DNA from: Dermacentor variabilis
Taxonomy: Eukaryota; Arthropoda; Arachnida; Ixodida; Ixodidae
Length of the DNA: 64,000 nucleotides
Direction of reading: 5' to 3'
NCBI RefSeq assembly: GCF_050947875.1
Contig: NC_134572.1
Span: forward strand, 156,633,105 to 156,697,104
Below the pieces are notes generated by a model. The model was not told the DNA's origin. It worked only from the letters and a program-made list of their open reading frames with translations, and did not search any database. Each line of letters starts with the position of its first letter. Positions within the stretch are counted from its first letter, which is position 1. Both the position numbers and the translations under genes were made by a program. Of the stretch, positions 1 to 10,874 are shown piece by piece.

Positions 1-312
1 GGATCGTCCGCGAATGTTATGGATACGTTCCACAAGATTGACGATGCGCTTAGCCGCAAACATATAACTCCTTGCTTCACCATTCGAATTTTGACGCACC
101 ACAGAGTTGTAGCGAACAGGAGTTACAACGCCCTGCACACCAATCTCAGCCTGGTGTTCTATGCGGCCAAATAAAGAAAGGCGCTAGTGTCTGTAGACAG
201 TGTCGGCTGCCTGTCTTGCGCAAGACGGAAGGGCCATGTTTACTTTGCAGGCAGGTTTCCCGAGTGTTGGCAACACAAGCTTCACGGATTCGTTGAATCT
301 AAAAATACGTGA
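1..312 (+). pseudogene. Broken copy of the R1 open reading frame
   Basis: The frame starting at base 1 matches the end of the 145-residue frame at 21896-22330 over about 100 codons, including a Cys-rich stretch reading CLSCARRK and the ending HGFVES. Here a TAA stop at 172-174 replaces the AAG codon of the other copy; the natural TGA end is at 310-312. I do not recognise the protein family. It could be a fragment of an unclassified transposon protein or a duplicated piece of a host exon. The start lies outside the window. Confidence 0.55.
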
Positions 313-1291
313 AATGTTGCAGAGGGTGGCATTCTGGTACGAAAAAATTTCGCCCTTAAGAAAGATTATCAAATTCTGGTACCAGAATGAGTGAAGCAGA
401 ATTTTCGAGATCAAGCTGGACTGCAGTGTCGAGGCTCCTAATTTGGAGAGCCTAGATGCAGCATACGAGGCAGTCGAGATGGCTGAGGTTAGTAGCTTTT
501 TTCTTCTCTTTGTTCTGCCCATACCAGCATCAAGCGATGTTTTGATGCTTGCGTTTATCATTCATAAGATGTAGCTATCTGTTCTTGTATTCATTTTTTT
601 GTTTGATATCAAAGTTTAGTTGATCCATTAACCAGCCTTACATGTTGTTCAAAGTCACGGAAAAAGTTCCTGTTTTGACAAACAGAGAGCAAATGGACAT
701 CTGCCCTTGTTTGGTGAACTTTTTGTAATTATTAGCATCTCGTTTTTCAAGATATTGTGGAAATGCATCACTGGCACATTAAACCTTACAGTATCACTGG
801 GGCAATTAAAGTAGAGCTGCTTCTTTACAACGGTTCCGTTACGAAATTGAATTCTCACTATTTAACAACGTTCTTAAAACCTTGCTCGCATAAGAATGAC
901 GGCACGTATTTATTTATTCCTTATTTATACTCCTCATCAAATTTTGTTCTTTATGACATGGATAAAACACGTGCAATACGCTGGTAGGCCGTCTACCCTT
1001 ATTACTTTGTACATATTAGGCACACGCACCATTCCATTTGCAAAACAATATAGTTGTTATGTTACAAAATGTAATGGAAAACATAACCTGTGCTTCCCGT
1101 GAATTTAGGTAATTGAAAATTCGATGGAAGCAACATCGCGATGACTTTTAACGGTAATGCGCTTAGCTATAATGCAATATAGCGACATAACGTATTGTGA
1201 CTGTCGAAACGAGTTGCGTATTAGGTATGTACTGCACTCGAACTATTTTTCTGTTCAATAATATTACTCGGCGCCAAATAGCACCGAAGCT
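1..1291. repeat. Dispersed repeat R1, copy A (cut by window start)
   Basis: By eye this segment aligns with 22019-22861, apart from about 430 bases (roughly 450-890) present only here. The shared part covers a degraded reading frame (1-312) and a non-coding tail running to the words ACCGAAG. The repeat enters from beyond the left edge of the window. No terminal repeats are visible, so the repeat type is unknown. Confidence 0.8.
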
Positions 1292-1958
1292 GCCATAGTC
1301 AGCCTGCATATATATAGTTATTATAATTACACGAACGTATTTCGCCCTCGTCAGCAGCAGTCCTTGAGATAGTTACTCTGGCGGCTAGCTTCCCATGCTA
1401 TGCGTGCCGCCCTCGCACCTGTTAAGCTTTTCCTAGACGCTAGAGTTATACTATCTATGCGCAACCTTGAGCAATCGGAAAGCACGTTTTCTGCTCTTGG
1501 CCGGCGGAGAAGGGAAGCTTTGTTCCGGCCGCAAAGCCCTCCACGTCTCATTAAGGTGCCTGGTGGTGGTCTCGTGCGGACGCTGCCCTCTCGGTGAGCG
1601 CATATTTCCCTCATCTTTTAAAAGGTTCAATACTTACAAGCATTTGTCTCACAAACCATACTTATTTTGAAGGGAATTTTCCACGTCTCAATAATTTGTC
1701 CCGTCGTATTCGAGTGCTGATTGCCGTGTTATCGTTTGTTAACGAAGCTTTCCCTCAAGTCTAAATATTTTAAGGCAGTTTGTCGTGTTCGTATCATGGC
1801 CACGTACGCTTATATCGCCTTCCATTTGTCTACCACGGGTGCGCTTTAAAACGACGGCGCTGCAATATTGCTTCAGAAACTGTCCTTTCTTTCCTTCTTC
1901 TCCTCCTTTAAACTGCCTCTCTTAACTACTACACGCAGAGACAAAGGAACAGCGCGCG
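1292..1958. other. No recognised feature
   Basis: Short overlapping frames of under 90 codons lie on both strands and none resembles a known family. No terminal repeats or simple repeats are evident. Confidence 0.6.
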
Positions 1959-1995
1959 CATTCGATCACGCGCTCGCCGAGCGCGTGATCGAATG
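1959..1995. repeat. Perfect palindrome, 18-bp arms, 1-nt centre
   Basis: Left arm CATTCGATCACGCGCTCG (1959-1976) is followed by one C and then its exact reverse complement (1978-1995). The flanks do not continue the symmetry. It would form a very stable hairpin in single-stranded DNA or RNA. Confidence 0.95.
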
Positions 1996-2111
1996 ATTTT
2001 CCAAGAAAGTATGCCTTCCAAACACTCGCAAAAATCGACTATCGCGGACAACATCAGTCCCTTTCCACGTAAGTATGAGGCTCGGAGCAGGAGGTATGGC
2101 GCTTCATAGTA

Positions 2112-2190
2112 ACCTGGGGCCTGACGAACCAACCGACTCAGCTAGCTTTCCGGACAACATCCAAGGGTCACGAGTTCAAGTCACCTGTTC
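2112..2190 (+). repeat. tRNA-like SINE remnant
   Basis: An A-box-like GACTCAGCTAG (2135-2145) and a B-box-like GAGTTCAAGTC (2172-2182) have the spacing of an internal RNA polymerase III promoter. A pyrimidine-rich stretch follows. The layout suggests the head of a tRNA-derived SINE or a tRNA-like relic. It does not fold into a convincing tRNA, so it is not called as a tRNA gene. Confidence 0.4.
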
Positions 2191-2259
2191 TCTTCCTTTT
2201 TTCCCCTTTTTTCTTTCTTTAATGTATTTTGGTTTATTTTATCACTGTACGGGAACCCT

Positions 2260-2261
<2 letters not shown>

Positions 2262-2323
<62 letters not shown>
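2262..2323. repeat. (TA)n microsatellite
   Basis: About 31 uninterrupted AT/TA dinucleotides. The artificial Tyr-Ile repeat frames read through it are not genes. Confidence 0.97.
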
Positions 2324-2328
<5 letters not shown>

Positions 2329-2477
2329 GATATCCTCAATTATCTATGGCCACACATGTGCAGGTCATAAATACCAGGTTCTCTAGCCGAGTGCCATACG
2401 TGCGGTATAACCGAGCTCAGATTGATCCACCTGGACTTATCAAATAAGGCACCACTGTAGATTAAATGAGGCGTACC

Positions 2478-2744
2478 ACTCCTGCGGGACCCGCCGTGGT
2501 AACTTAGTGGATATGGTGTTAGACTGCTGAGCACGAGGTCGCGGGATCGGATCCCGGTCACGGCGGCCACATTTGGATGAGGGCGAAATGCGAAAACACC
2601 CGTGCACTTAGATTTATGTGCACGTTAAAGAACCCCAGGTGGTCGAAATTTCCGGAGTCCTCCACTACGGCGTGCCTCATAATCAGAAAGCGGTTTTGTC
2701 ACGTAAAGCCCCATAATTTAATTTTTTAATTTAACTCCTGCGGG
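2478..2744 (+). mobile_element. Ruka-like tRNA-derived SINE with 11-bp target duplication
   Basis: The element body is 2489-2733. Its head has an A box TAACTTAGTGG (2500-2510) and a B box GGATCGGATCC (2544-2554), as in a pol III promoter. The body then reads through the words GGCGAAATGCGAAAACACCC and AAAGAACCCCAGGTGGTCG, which I recognise from tick Ruka-type SINEs, and ends in an A/T-rich tail. ACTCCTGCGGG is present on both sides (2478-2488 and 2734-2744), which is a target-site duplication. The SINE therefore jumped into the leader of the RTE element that follows. It has no coding capacity and would depend on a LINE reverse transcriptase for movement. Confidence 0.88.
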
Positions 2745-2801
2745 GACGGTAGAGCATCCGCCTCCCGTGCAAGAGGAGCGTGGTTCAAATCCCGGTGCCG
2801 C
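2745..2801 (+). promoter_or_regulatory. tRNA-like head with A and B boxes at the RTE 5' end
   Basis: A box GGTAGAGCATC (2748-2758) and B box GGTTCAAATCC (2782-2792) are both close to consensus, 34 bases apart start to start. The sequence looks like a tRNA 5' half and T arm but lacks a full cloverleaf. It may act as an internal pol III promoter, or it may be an older SINE fused to the LINE leader. It is not called as a tRNA gene. Confidence 0.6.
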
Positions 2802-3100
2802 GCGATTCTTCACCGGAAAATACCAAAAAAAACCGTGTGTTGAGAATATTGCACAAACAGGCTTGGAGTGCGGCCTGATCCCAGTGACCAGAACCAGCAA
2901 CGCACTCTCTCACCAGAGCAGGATTGGCCACCCTGGTGCAGTACTTGGCCACAACCTCCTATATGAATACAACATTCAAACCCGGGCCCTCAGTCTCCAG
3001 CAGCCGCGAAGCAACTGACCACGGCGGTGGTCAGATCTGTGACGCAGCAGAGGGTGCTAAGTATACCTGGCTCCGAACAGGCCGCCATTGGAATCGGAAC

Positions 3101-5903
3101 ATGGCAACGTTTAACGTTAGAACGTTATCTAGTGAGGCGAGTCTAGCACTGTTATTGGAGGAATTAGAGGGTAATAAAAGAGGATATAATAGGGCTCAGT
3201 GAGGTTAGGAGGACAAAAGAAGCATATACAGTGCTAAAAAGCGGGCACGTACTCTGCTACCGGGGCTTAGCGGAGAGACGAGAACTAGGAGTCGGATTCC
3301 TGATTAACAAGGAAATAGCTGGTAACATACAGGAATCCTATAGCATTAACGAGAGGGTGGCAGGTCTTGTTGTGAAACTTAATAAGAGGTACAAATTGAA
3401 GGTAGTACAAGTCTATGCCGCTACATGCAGTCATGATGACCAGGAAGTCGAAAGCTTTTATGAAGACGTGGAATCGGCGATGGGTAAAGTCAAAACAAAA
3501 TACACTATAGTGATGGGCGACTTCAATGCCAGGGTAGACAAGAAGCAGGCTGGAGACAAGTCAATGGGGGAATATGGCATAGGCCCTAGGAATAGCAGAG
3601 GAGAGTTATTAGTAGAGTTTGCAGAACAGGATAATATGCGGATAACGAATACCTTTTTCCGCAAGCGGGTGAGCTCAAAATGGACGTGGAGGAGCCCGAA
3701 TGGTGAGACTAGAAATGAAGTCGACTTTATACTCTGCACGAACCCTAACATCATACAAGATGTAGACGTGCTCGGCAAGGTGCGCTGCAGTGACCATAGG
3801 ATGGTAAGAACTCGAATTAGCCTTGACTTGAGGAGGGAACGGAAGAAACTGGTACATAAGAAGCCAATCAATGAGTTAGGGGTAAGAGGGAAAATAGAGA
3901 ATTTCCGGATCAAGCTACAGAACAGGTATTCGGCTTGAACTCAGGAAGAGGACCTTAGTGTTGAAGCAATGAAGGACAATCTTATGGGCATCATTAAGGA
4001 GTGCGCAATAGAAGTCGGCGGTAACGCCGTTAGACAGGAAACCAGTAAGCTATCGCAGGAGACGAAAGATCTGATCAAGAAACGCCAATGTATGAAAGCC
4101 TCTAACCCTACAGATAGAATAGAACTGGCAGAACTTTCTTAGTTAATCAACAAGCGTAAGACAGCGGACAAAAGGAACTACAATATGGATAGAATTGAAC
4201 AGGCTCTCAGGAACGGATGAAGCCTAAAAGCAGTGAAGAAGAAACTAGGAATAGGCAAGAATCAGATGTCTGCGTTAAGAGACAAAGCCGGCAATATCGT
4301 TACTACTATGGATAAGATAGTTCAAGTGGCTGAGGAGTTCTATAGAGATTTATACAGTGCCAGTGGCACCCACAACGATAGGGGAAGAGAGAATAGCCTA
4401 GAGGAATTCGAAATCCCACAGGTAACGACAGAAGAAGTAAAGAAAGCCTTAGGAGCTATACAAAGGGGGAAGGCAGCTGGGGAGGATCAGCTAACAGCAG
4501 ATTTGTTGAAGGATGGTGGGAACACTGTCCTAGAAAGATTGGCCGCCCTATATACACAATGCCTCATGACCTCGAACGTACCGGAATCTTGGATGAACTC
4601 TAACATAATCCTAATCCATAAGAAAGGGGACGCCAAAGACTTGAAAAATTATAGACCGATCAGCTTACTGTACGTTGCCTACAAAGTATTTACTAAGGTA
4701 AGCGCAAATAGAATCAGGAACACCTTAGACTTCTGTCAACCAAAGGACCAGGCAGGATTCCGTAAAGGCTACTCAACAATAGACCATATTCACACTATCA
4801 ATCAAGTGATAGAGAAATGTGCAGAATATAACCAACCCTTATATATGGCTTTCACTGATTACGAGAAAGCGTTTGATTCTGTCGAAACCTCAGCAGTCAT
4901 GGAGGCATTACGGAATCAGGGTGTAGATGAGCCATATGTAAGCATACTGGAAGATATCTATAGTGGCTCCACAGCCACCGTAGTCCTCCACAAAGAAAGC
5001 AACAAAATCCCAATAAAGAAAGGCATCAGACAGGCAGATACGATGTCTCCAATGCTATTCACAGCATGTTTACAGGAGGTATTCAGAGACCTGGAGTGTT
5101 ATGAATTGGGGATAAAATTGATGGAGCATACCTTAGCAACTTGCGATTCGCTGATGATATTGCCTTGCTTAGTAACTCAGGAGACCAATTGCAATGCATG
5201 CTCACTGACCTGGAGAGGCAAAGCAGAAGGGTGGGTCTGAAAATTAATCAGCAGGAAACTAAAGTACTGTTTAACAGTCTCGGAAGAGACCAGCAGTTTA
5301 CGATAGGTAGCGATGCGCTGGAAGTGGTAAAGGAATACATATACTTTGGGCTGGCAGTGACCACGGATCAGGATCATGAGACTGAAATAACCAGAAGAAT
5401 AAGAATGGGCTGGGGTGCGTTTGGCAGGCATTCTCAAATCATGAACAGCAGGTTGCCACTATCCCTCAAGAGGAAAATGTATAACAGCTGTGTGTTACCA
5501 GTACTCACATATGGGGCAGAAACCTGGAGGCTTACGAAAAGGGTTCTGCTGAAATTGAGGACGACGCAACGAGCTATGGAAAGAAGAATGATGGGTGTAA
5601 CGTTAAGGGATAAGAAGAGAGCAGATTGGGTGAGAGAGAAAACGCGGGTAAATGACATCTTAGTTGAAATCAAGAAAAAGAAATGGGGCATGGGCCGGAT
5701 ATGTAATTAGGAGGGAAGATAACCGATGGTCATTAAGGGTTACGGACTGGATTGCAAGGGAAGGGAAGCGTAGCAGGGGGCTGCAGAAAGTGATGTGGGC
5801 GGATGACATTAAGATGTTTGCAGAGACAACATGGCCACAATTAGTACATGACCGGGGTAGTTCGAGAAGTATGGGAGAGGCCTTTGCCCTGCAGTGGGCG
5901 TAA
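3101..5903 (+). pseudogene. RTE endonuclease-reverse transcriptase, broken
   Basis: The ATG at 3101 opens with MATFNVRTL, the usual start of the endonuclease, but the frame shifts near 3172-3180. The endonuclease continues at 3231-3938, with VMGDFNARV and the late motif CSDHRMV. In-frame stops fall at 3936-3938, 4140-4142 and 4218-4220. The reverse transcriptase (4233 onward) shows IHKKGDAKDLKNYRPISLL and FTDYEKAFDSV. A frameshift near 5115-5125 precedes RFADDIALL, whose catalytic Asp pair is kept. A further shift near 5700 precedes the C-terminal part, which ends with EAFALQWA and a stop at 5901-5903. The protein would nick DNA and prime reverse transcription at the target. The family is clear; function is lost. 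Confidence 0.88.
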
Positions 5904-5915
5904 CTAGGCTGCTGA

Positions 5916-5917
<2 letters not shown>

Positions 5918-5959
<42 letters not shown>
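5918..5959. repeat. (TA)n at the RTE 3' end
   Basis: About 21 TA units directly follow the RTE tail GCTGATGA. The R2 repeat starts right after it, as R2 copy B also does after a (TA)n array at 28992-29066. Confidence 0.95.
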
Positions 5960-6078
5960 CATTGGGGGAAGGTATGGTACACATTATGTTACACCGAAGG
6001 CCCAGAAATTTGGCGTCGTAAATGAAGACTTCAAGAACGTGTTTTTATTTATTTGTCATAGTTATGTCAGTAGACTTC

Positions 6079-6327
6079 GTCATCATCAGCCTGGTTACGC
6101 CCACTGCAGGGCAAAGGCCTCTCCCATACTTCTCCAACAACCCAGGTCATGCACTAATTGTGGCCATGTCGTCCCTGTAAACTTCTTAATCTCATCCGCC
6201 CACCTAACTTACTGCTGCCCCCTAGGATTGCTCTAAGTATACTTAGAGCAATCCTAATACATGACTCTTCCCGCGCGGTGTTGTACCGGTTCAATGAAGA
6301 AGGTTAGAAAGTGTTCAGCAGGATTAC
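6079..6327 (-). mobile_element. Insertion in R2 copy A containing an RTE 3' fragment
   Basis: R2 copy B reads TAGACTTC directly into AAACAGTGCTGG, while here 249 extra bases separate these words. Bases 6079-6222 are a minus-strand RTE 3' end: the (ATG) tail, then coding for the ending also seen at 5903 and 53972-54169. Homology stops at 6222, exactly where a perfect palindrome begins. The last 71 bases are not recognised. It lies tail to tail with the RTE element on the left. Confidence 0.75.
6223..6256. repeat. Perfect 34-bp palindrome, no loop
   Basis: TAGGATTGCTCTAAGTA (6223-6239) is followed at once by its exact reverse complement (6240-6256). It begins at the point where the RTE fragment homology ends, so it may mark a fold-back repair or template-switch junction. 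Confidence 0.95.
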
Positions 6328-7017
6328 AAACAGTGCTGGCACGTACAAATTTTGGTCGGGTTGGTGTTTTCTAAGGTAATAATTTTGCTGAAGGGCTGTC
6401 GTTACCTCCGCCTGAGTTTAGCTCATGTTTGCTTAGCATTAGGACAATCTTAGCTATCAGAGTCACCCAAGCTAGCTCGCGGTAGATATTATTGCCTAAG
6501 CACGTTGCGCAAGAGTGCGAAGTGATGCCGTTCGCATTAGGTTTTATGTACAATATATTTATACACACTCGAGAAGCACAACATCGCGGTTAGCTGTGCT
6601 TTAATAAACCCAACCATGTCCGTGCGTGCACCGACCGATCTTTAAAAAGGGTCGGTTCACCGAGAAAAACAGTTGCGTAAATAAACGAAACGTTACTGCC
6701 AAGTTGTGTTTCTAATCTTTCCAATAACGCTTGGTCAATGAAATAATACAGTGCAGGCACGTACCCAAGGGGGTTCGCGTGGGGGCGGGCGGGGCGGCCC
6801 TTTTCCCTGGAGGTCAGGGCTTGAGACTTGATAGCTTATCGGCGGTTAATATTATTACGATCTCGTCGAGAGACGCTCAAGAGACAAGCCGCCGGGAGAA
6901 CTACAATGAAGCGCGTCTGTACCTTGGCGCGAGCTTGCGTCGGCCTGGCTGTGTGGCTGCAGTGTAAGTAGCCCGTAAATTGCCTCTTTCGTCTGTTTCT
7001 TTCCACGCGTAACATTC

Positions 7018-7035
7018 TGGTGGAGGTTACATATC
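7018..7035 (+). promoter_or_regulatory. Primer-binding-site-like sequence after R2 copy A
   Basis: TGGTGGAGGTTACATATC follows the R2 end by three bases. G1 and G2 have a similar 18-mer, beginning TGGTGGAGG, just inside their 5' LTRs. The tRNA primer was not identified. Confidence 0.5.
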
Positions 7036-7501
7036 CCTGTCCTCGCCACGGAATACGTGGTTAACACTGTACTTCAATTTAGCGTTAAAAATTGGAATCT
7101 CTTCTAGTCAAGAATTTCCTCAGTAAAAACCACCCCTTGCACCTGCTGAGTAAAAATATTTCAAATAGAACCCGAGGTTGTATAATCACACATCGTTCCT
7201 AAAGAGCTAAAACCATCATCATATATAAAAATTGCTGGCTCTCCCGAAATCCAAACTATGTGTAAGCATCAAACGGCTACCAGCAAAGCAGAATAGTTGG
7301 AGGTGGTACTTGCCACAATCTTAAAATGGGTGTAGAGCATATTCACTAGGGCACGCCCACCCAATGACGCGTCACCACACCGCACCACGCCATGTTGTGC
7401 AAAAAAGGAGAGCTGACGACGCCACGTTCCAGCCAGAGGTCAGCGTAACTCAGCCGTGATTTGACGCCAAGGCCTAACTGCAACTACATAGAATCACCGG
7501 T

Positions 7502-7980
7502 GAGGACGTGCTTCGGGACGGCCATGCACTCGCTGCTTTCGTAGAGACAGGAGCTCACTACTCCGTCATGAGTACACACTTCGACGCCAAGTTGAAGAAA
7601 GAGAAGACTTCATGGGGCGGCCCTCAAATCCGGACAGCCTGAGGACACCTGGTGTCGCCGATCAGTATCTAAACGGCATGAATTCTCATTCTTTACCAGA
7701 CCTGCCCTCCCATCTTCGTTATCGAGCAATATGTTCACGAGACATAATTCTTGACATGGAATTCCTGAACCAACACAATGTAATCATCAATCTGAAGTGA
7801 AACTGAATAACGCTGTCCACTGACAGCGTTATTACTGACAGAGGGACGTTCCAGTCAGCGAGCCTTGAGTGTGTTTGAGGACCAAGTCAGCATCCCGTCT
7901 CGCTCCAGCTTTATCATCCCGTGGGCAGCGAAACACCCGCAGACGTTGAAGGCGTCACACAGGGCGACCAACTTCTACTG
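7502..7980 (+). pseudogene. Decayed retroviral-type aspartic protease and linker
   Basis: Scattered frames give DGHALAAFVETGAHYSVMS, then ILDMEFLNQHNVIINLK, and later ETPADVEG-like words. These match the protease (DGHAVTALVDTGADYSVMS) and the linker before RT in G1. The active-site triad has changed from DTG to ETG. Several stops and shifts interrupt the frame. It is an old relic from the same broad gypsy lineage, clearly more diverged than G1, G2 or G3. Confidence 0.6.
7806..7833. repeat. Perfect hairpin, 12-bp stem, 4-nt loop
   Basis: AATAACGCTGTC, loop CACT, then GACAGCGTTATT. The paralogous copy near 40904 keeps the left arm as AATAACGCTGCC but has unrelated sequence in place of the right arm. 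The inverted arm therefore arose after the two copies diverged. Confidence 0.95.
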
Positions 7981-8145
7981 CTCTACACTGACGGATGTAC
8001 CCATTTTTGGTAGCAGTGGTTGTGGCCTAAAGTATGGTCCTAGCCCTTGCCTCAATTCTTGCGCATATCGCGTAGATGCTGAGCTCAAAGAACAGCACTG
8101 CGACAGGAGCTGCTAACAAAACGAACACGTGTACGTCCGGCGTAA

Positions 8146-10841
8146 GACGTAAGGTGTGCACACGGCGTATACAGTTAAAGGCCTTGCTCCTTGCTCCCGC
8201 TTTGGGATCCGCGAGCGTTTCAAATGAACTCGTTTCGTGATCATGCACGTAAACGATGGTGTATTCTTAAACCTGGAGTACTCTGCCCCTAATGCTTCGC
8301 CTTTATGCAACCTAAGACAAAGCCATACTTCTAAAGTTGGCGTAAAAAATAGATAAAAAGGAACACATTAAAATCCGACTTCTTCATGTCAGCGTTTAAA
8401 ACACAGAATGGCAGTGGCTTGCATTTGCAGGCTTGCATTTACGTGCTCTTAAATTTTGTCAGTAGCTAACCAAGCATGAGCTGTTGCTTCTTTATAGTGA
8501 ACACAAGCACCATGCTAATTGCAAGTACATGTTATGTCACTAAGCAAATCTGCAATGTGATTGCGCCGCTATTTTTGTTGTCACTTGGATATATTTGCTG
8601 ATAGGCAAGAAGAAAAATGGTCACTTCTCACAAAATAATTCAGTTTTTCTTTAAAAGGCATTGATGACCCTTGCTCTTAAGTGTTCGTTTCCGAAGAGCC
8701 TACTAAATCTTTACTTTCTCATTACAGGCATGACAAAAAAGAATTCCACGTTAAGATGACTGCCTAGAGCTCGCGAGAATTTTCAACTTGGTGTGACATA
8801 TTGTATTTTAAAAGTTTTTGTGACATCTAGTGAAATGGTACACCGAATATAACTACATCCTAGTATTCTGGCTCAAATTGCATCACACTACATTTTGATT
8901 CTTTGGAGTGCGCTCCTCTGCACCATGTGGAGTCATGCTGGGCTGCCTCTTTGACATCCTTAAGTCCTTGCAGTTGCCTTCTTGCGGAATATTAAGTGGG
9001 TGCCTAAAAAATATTGTGTGCAGAAGTCAACAAGAGGACATTGCGTGATACACCAAGATAGTCAAGAAATAAGGTCACCGCACTACAACAAATCTTAGCT
9101 CTTATTCCTCCTACTGAAATGCATGCAAAACATCTAAATGACTGCGATAGGCAACTGCTAAACTGACTTCAATTTTTGCATTTAAAGAAAAAAATAAATG
9201 ATCGACAGTTCATCCTAACTCAGACACAATATTACAGTACTCCTATTATAAATAGAATATTGGTGATCGTCAGATGTCCTAATTCTGTCATTTTTCTGGC
9301 GTGTCACAAACACCACTTGTCACGAATCCTTTGTACTTGCCTAGTGTGCCCCCCATGCCATCACGGGTTACGCTGGTCAAGCTATTATTGGAGGATCATA
9401 TGGCCAAATATGATGCTTTGTGGGGATGAAAATATGGTCCTCTAGTTCAGTGGATATTACTAGGTGTGTCTACAAGAATGGGCAAGAAGGCTTGCTATGA
9501 CAAGCTTACCCACAATTAAAGACTAGCAGCCTAAAGTTCGTTTCGGCCTGCATCTAAGCTTACTAAACAGTTAGAACCTATTTTCGTTTATGAGGCACGC
9601 AACGGAGGTCATGTTTGACAAGCTCTACTATTGCTGCAGTTTAAAATGTAGCATTTTACCTTTTTTAAGGCATGAAAAACTGTGGTTGCACCGCAGGTAT
9701 TAGTTTATTAGATGAACTCTTTGTTTTGTTCGTGACAGACGAATGGCAACACAGAATTAACGAAGCGTTTTATTTTGACACTTTATTTCTCGACTAAAAT
9801 ATCAAAGCGATAAACACGTTTTGACCTGGCATGCTGTGGCAAACTGCACAGATTAGAATTTTAATCCCCTGAGGAAGGGTGATTTACTGCTGATATGACA
9901 TAAATCTAAAGCGCCAACTCATATGAGCAAATGCGCAGGCATGTCCAAAAGAGCAAGTGTTTGCAAAATGCCCCTGCAACTGTGATACCACACAGTACTC
10001 GGTATACTCAATTCCAGTGCAAAACTCACCGCTTGCCATTTCACCGAGTTCGTACACACCAACACGCCCACAAATTCGCACCGTGATCGAAAACCACAAC
10101 ACGACGCGTAAAATAAAGATATAATCACACTTGTTTAATATGAGCAAACACAGCTGTGTCATAGTCAGCCTAAAGTATGAATTCCTCATGCGTTTTCAGT
10201 AAGTTCAAGGTAACTCACCCAACTGACCTCTTGCAACATGCAGCTGAACGCCAGCGACAAAGTTTCTAGCGGCACTGCAGCTGCACGTACCTTCAGTGGT
10301 CGCAGATTGCCAATGGACAAAAGATGCCGTCAAGTGCTGCTTATTATAATGACTGCATGCCTTCTTTTATTTGACCCCTTACTTTGTACTGGAACATCAT
10401 TTTGGATGTTGCAAATACAAATTCTCATTAAACCTAGCATGCTATTTCAAAATCTTCAATATAAGCTTCCGCCGACGCTCACACCTCAGCTCACAGTAAC
10501 ATATTGATTACAGGACTTCAACATGGGGACACCACGCTATGCTATTTACACCAAGCTCTGTCTGAATAAGCAGCTAAGCTCAGAAAAAAAAGCATGCGGA
10601 AACCTATTGTCAGAGTTATGACTTAGTGGCGCATGATTCAAAAACTACAAGGGACTTTATTCTGGACATTCCGCCACTGTCTTCGAGCTGTGACGAAGGT
10701 GCGACGCCTGCGAAATTGCGCTAATAACTTCGATTTGCTTATGTAACCAGACCCAAATTTCGCGTTTCGTTTAAGGAACAGTATTGTCGGCTCTGAATCC
10801 ATGGCACTTCATTAACCCCTGCAATGCCCAATGATAAAAAG
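8146..10841. other. No recognised feature
   Basis: All frames are below about 100 codons and none matches a family I know. Composition is A/T-rich with no clear terminal repeats or tandem arrays. It may be old, decayed repeat or intergenic DNA. Confidence 0.55.
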
Positions 10842-10874
10842 AATTGATAACCGCGTCAGGCCGCGTTATCAATT
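10842..10874. repeat. Imperfect hairpin with one bulge
   Basis: AATTGATAACCGCG and CGCGTTATCAATT pair with a single bulged base around a short loop. No further context suggests a function. Confidence 0.7.

Larger units (their letters stand above)
2734..5958 (+). mobile_element. RTE-clade LINE, near full length, inactive
   Basis: This non-LTR retrotransposon copy has a tRNA-like head (2745-2801), a leader, an apurinic-type endonuclease, a reverse transcriptase, a C-terminal domain, and a 3' end that passes from CTGCTGATGA into (TA)n. Short tandem repeats at the 3' end are a known trait of RTE elements. Two other 3' fragments of the family lie at 6079-6222 and 53952-54476, both on the minus strand. 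At least three in-frame stops and three frameshifts make it inactive. The upstream boundary may extend before 2478, because the SINE interrupts the leader. Confidence 0.85.
5960..7014 (+). repeat. R2 copy A: solo LTR-like repeat of a gypsy element
   Basis: It matches about 29095-29921 by eye over nearly its whole length, apart from an inserted 249 bases (6079-6327). Polyadenylation-like AATAAA words occur near 6602 and 6676. The end reads ACGCGTAACA and is followed three bases later by TGGTGGAGGTTACATATC, a primer-binding-site-like sequence. In copy B the repeat is followed by gag and protease sequence, so it is the LTR of a plus-strand gypsy element. Here the internal part is missing. The left boundary is only approximate. 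Confidence 0.65.
7048..8145 (+). repeat. R3 copy A: decayed gypsy-derived repeat, unoccupied G2 site
   Basis: Bases 7048-7342 match 33307-33604 and 7339-8145 match 40434-41240. In this copy the two halves are continuous. GCATATTCAC at 7337-7346 is the empty counterpart of the place where G2 inserted with an ATAT duplication. The right part carries a protease-like pseudogene related to G1 and G2. Confidence 0.8.

Noticed and set aside
2075..2447. Frames made of Tyr-Ile repeats over (TA)n (also near 5660, 28930, 45378, 53703)
   Set aside because: They are translations of TA microsatellites, with no coding signal outside the repeat.
2745..2801. A true tRNA gene
   Set aside because: The A and B boxes are good, but there is no complete cloverleaf or paired acceptor stem, and the sequence runs into a LINE leader.
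3458..3913. 151-codon minus-strand frame inside the RTE endonuclease
   Set aside because: It is the antisense shadow of a recognised coding region.
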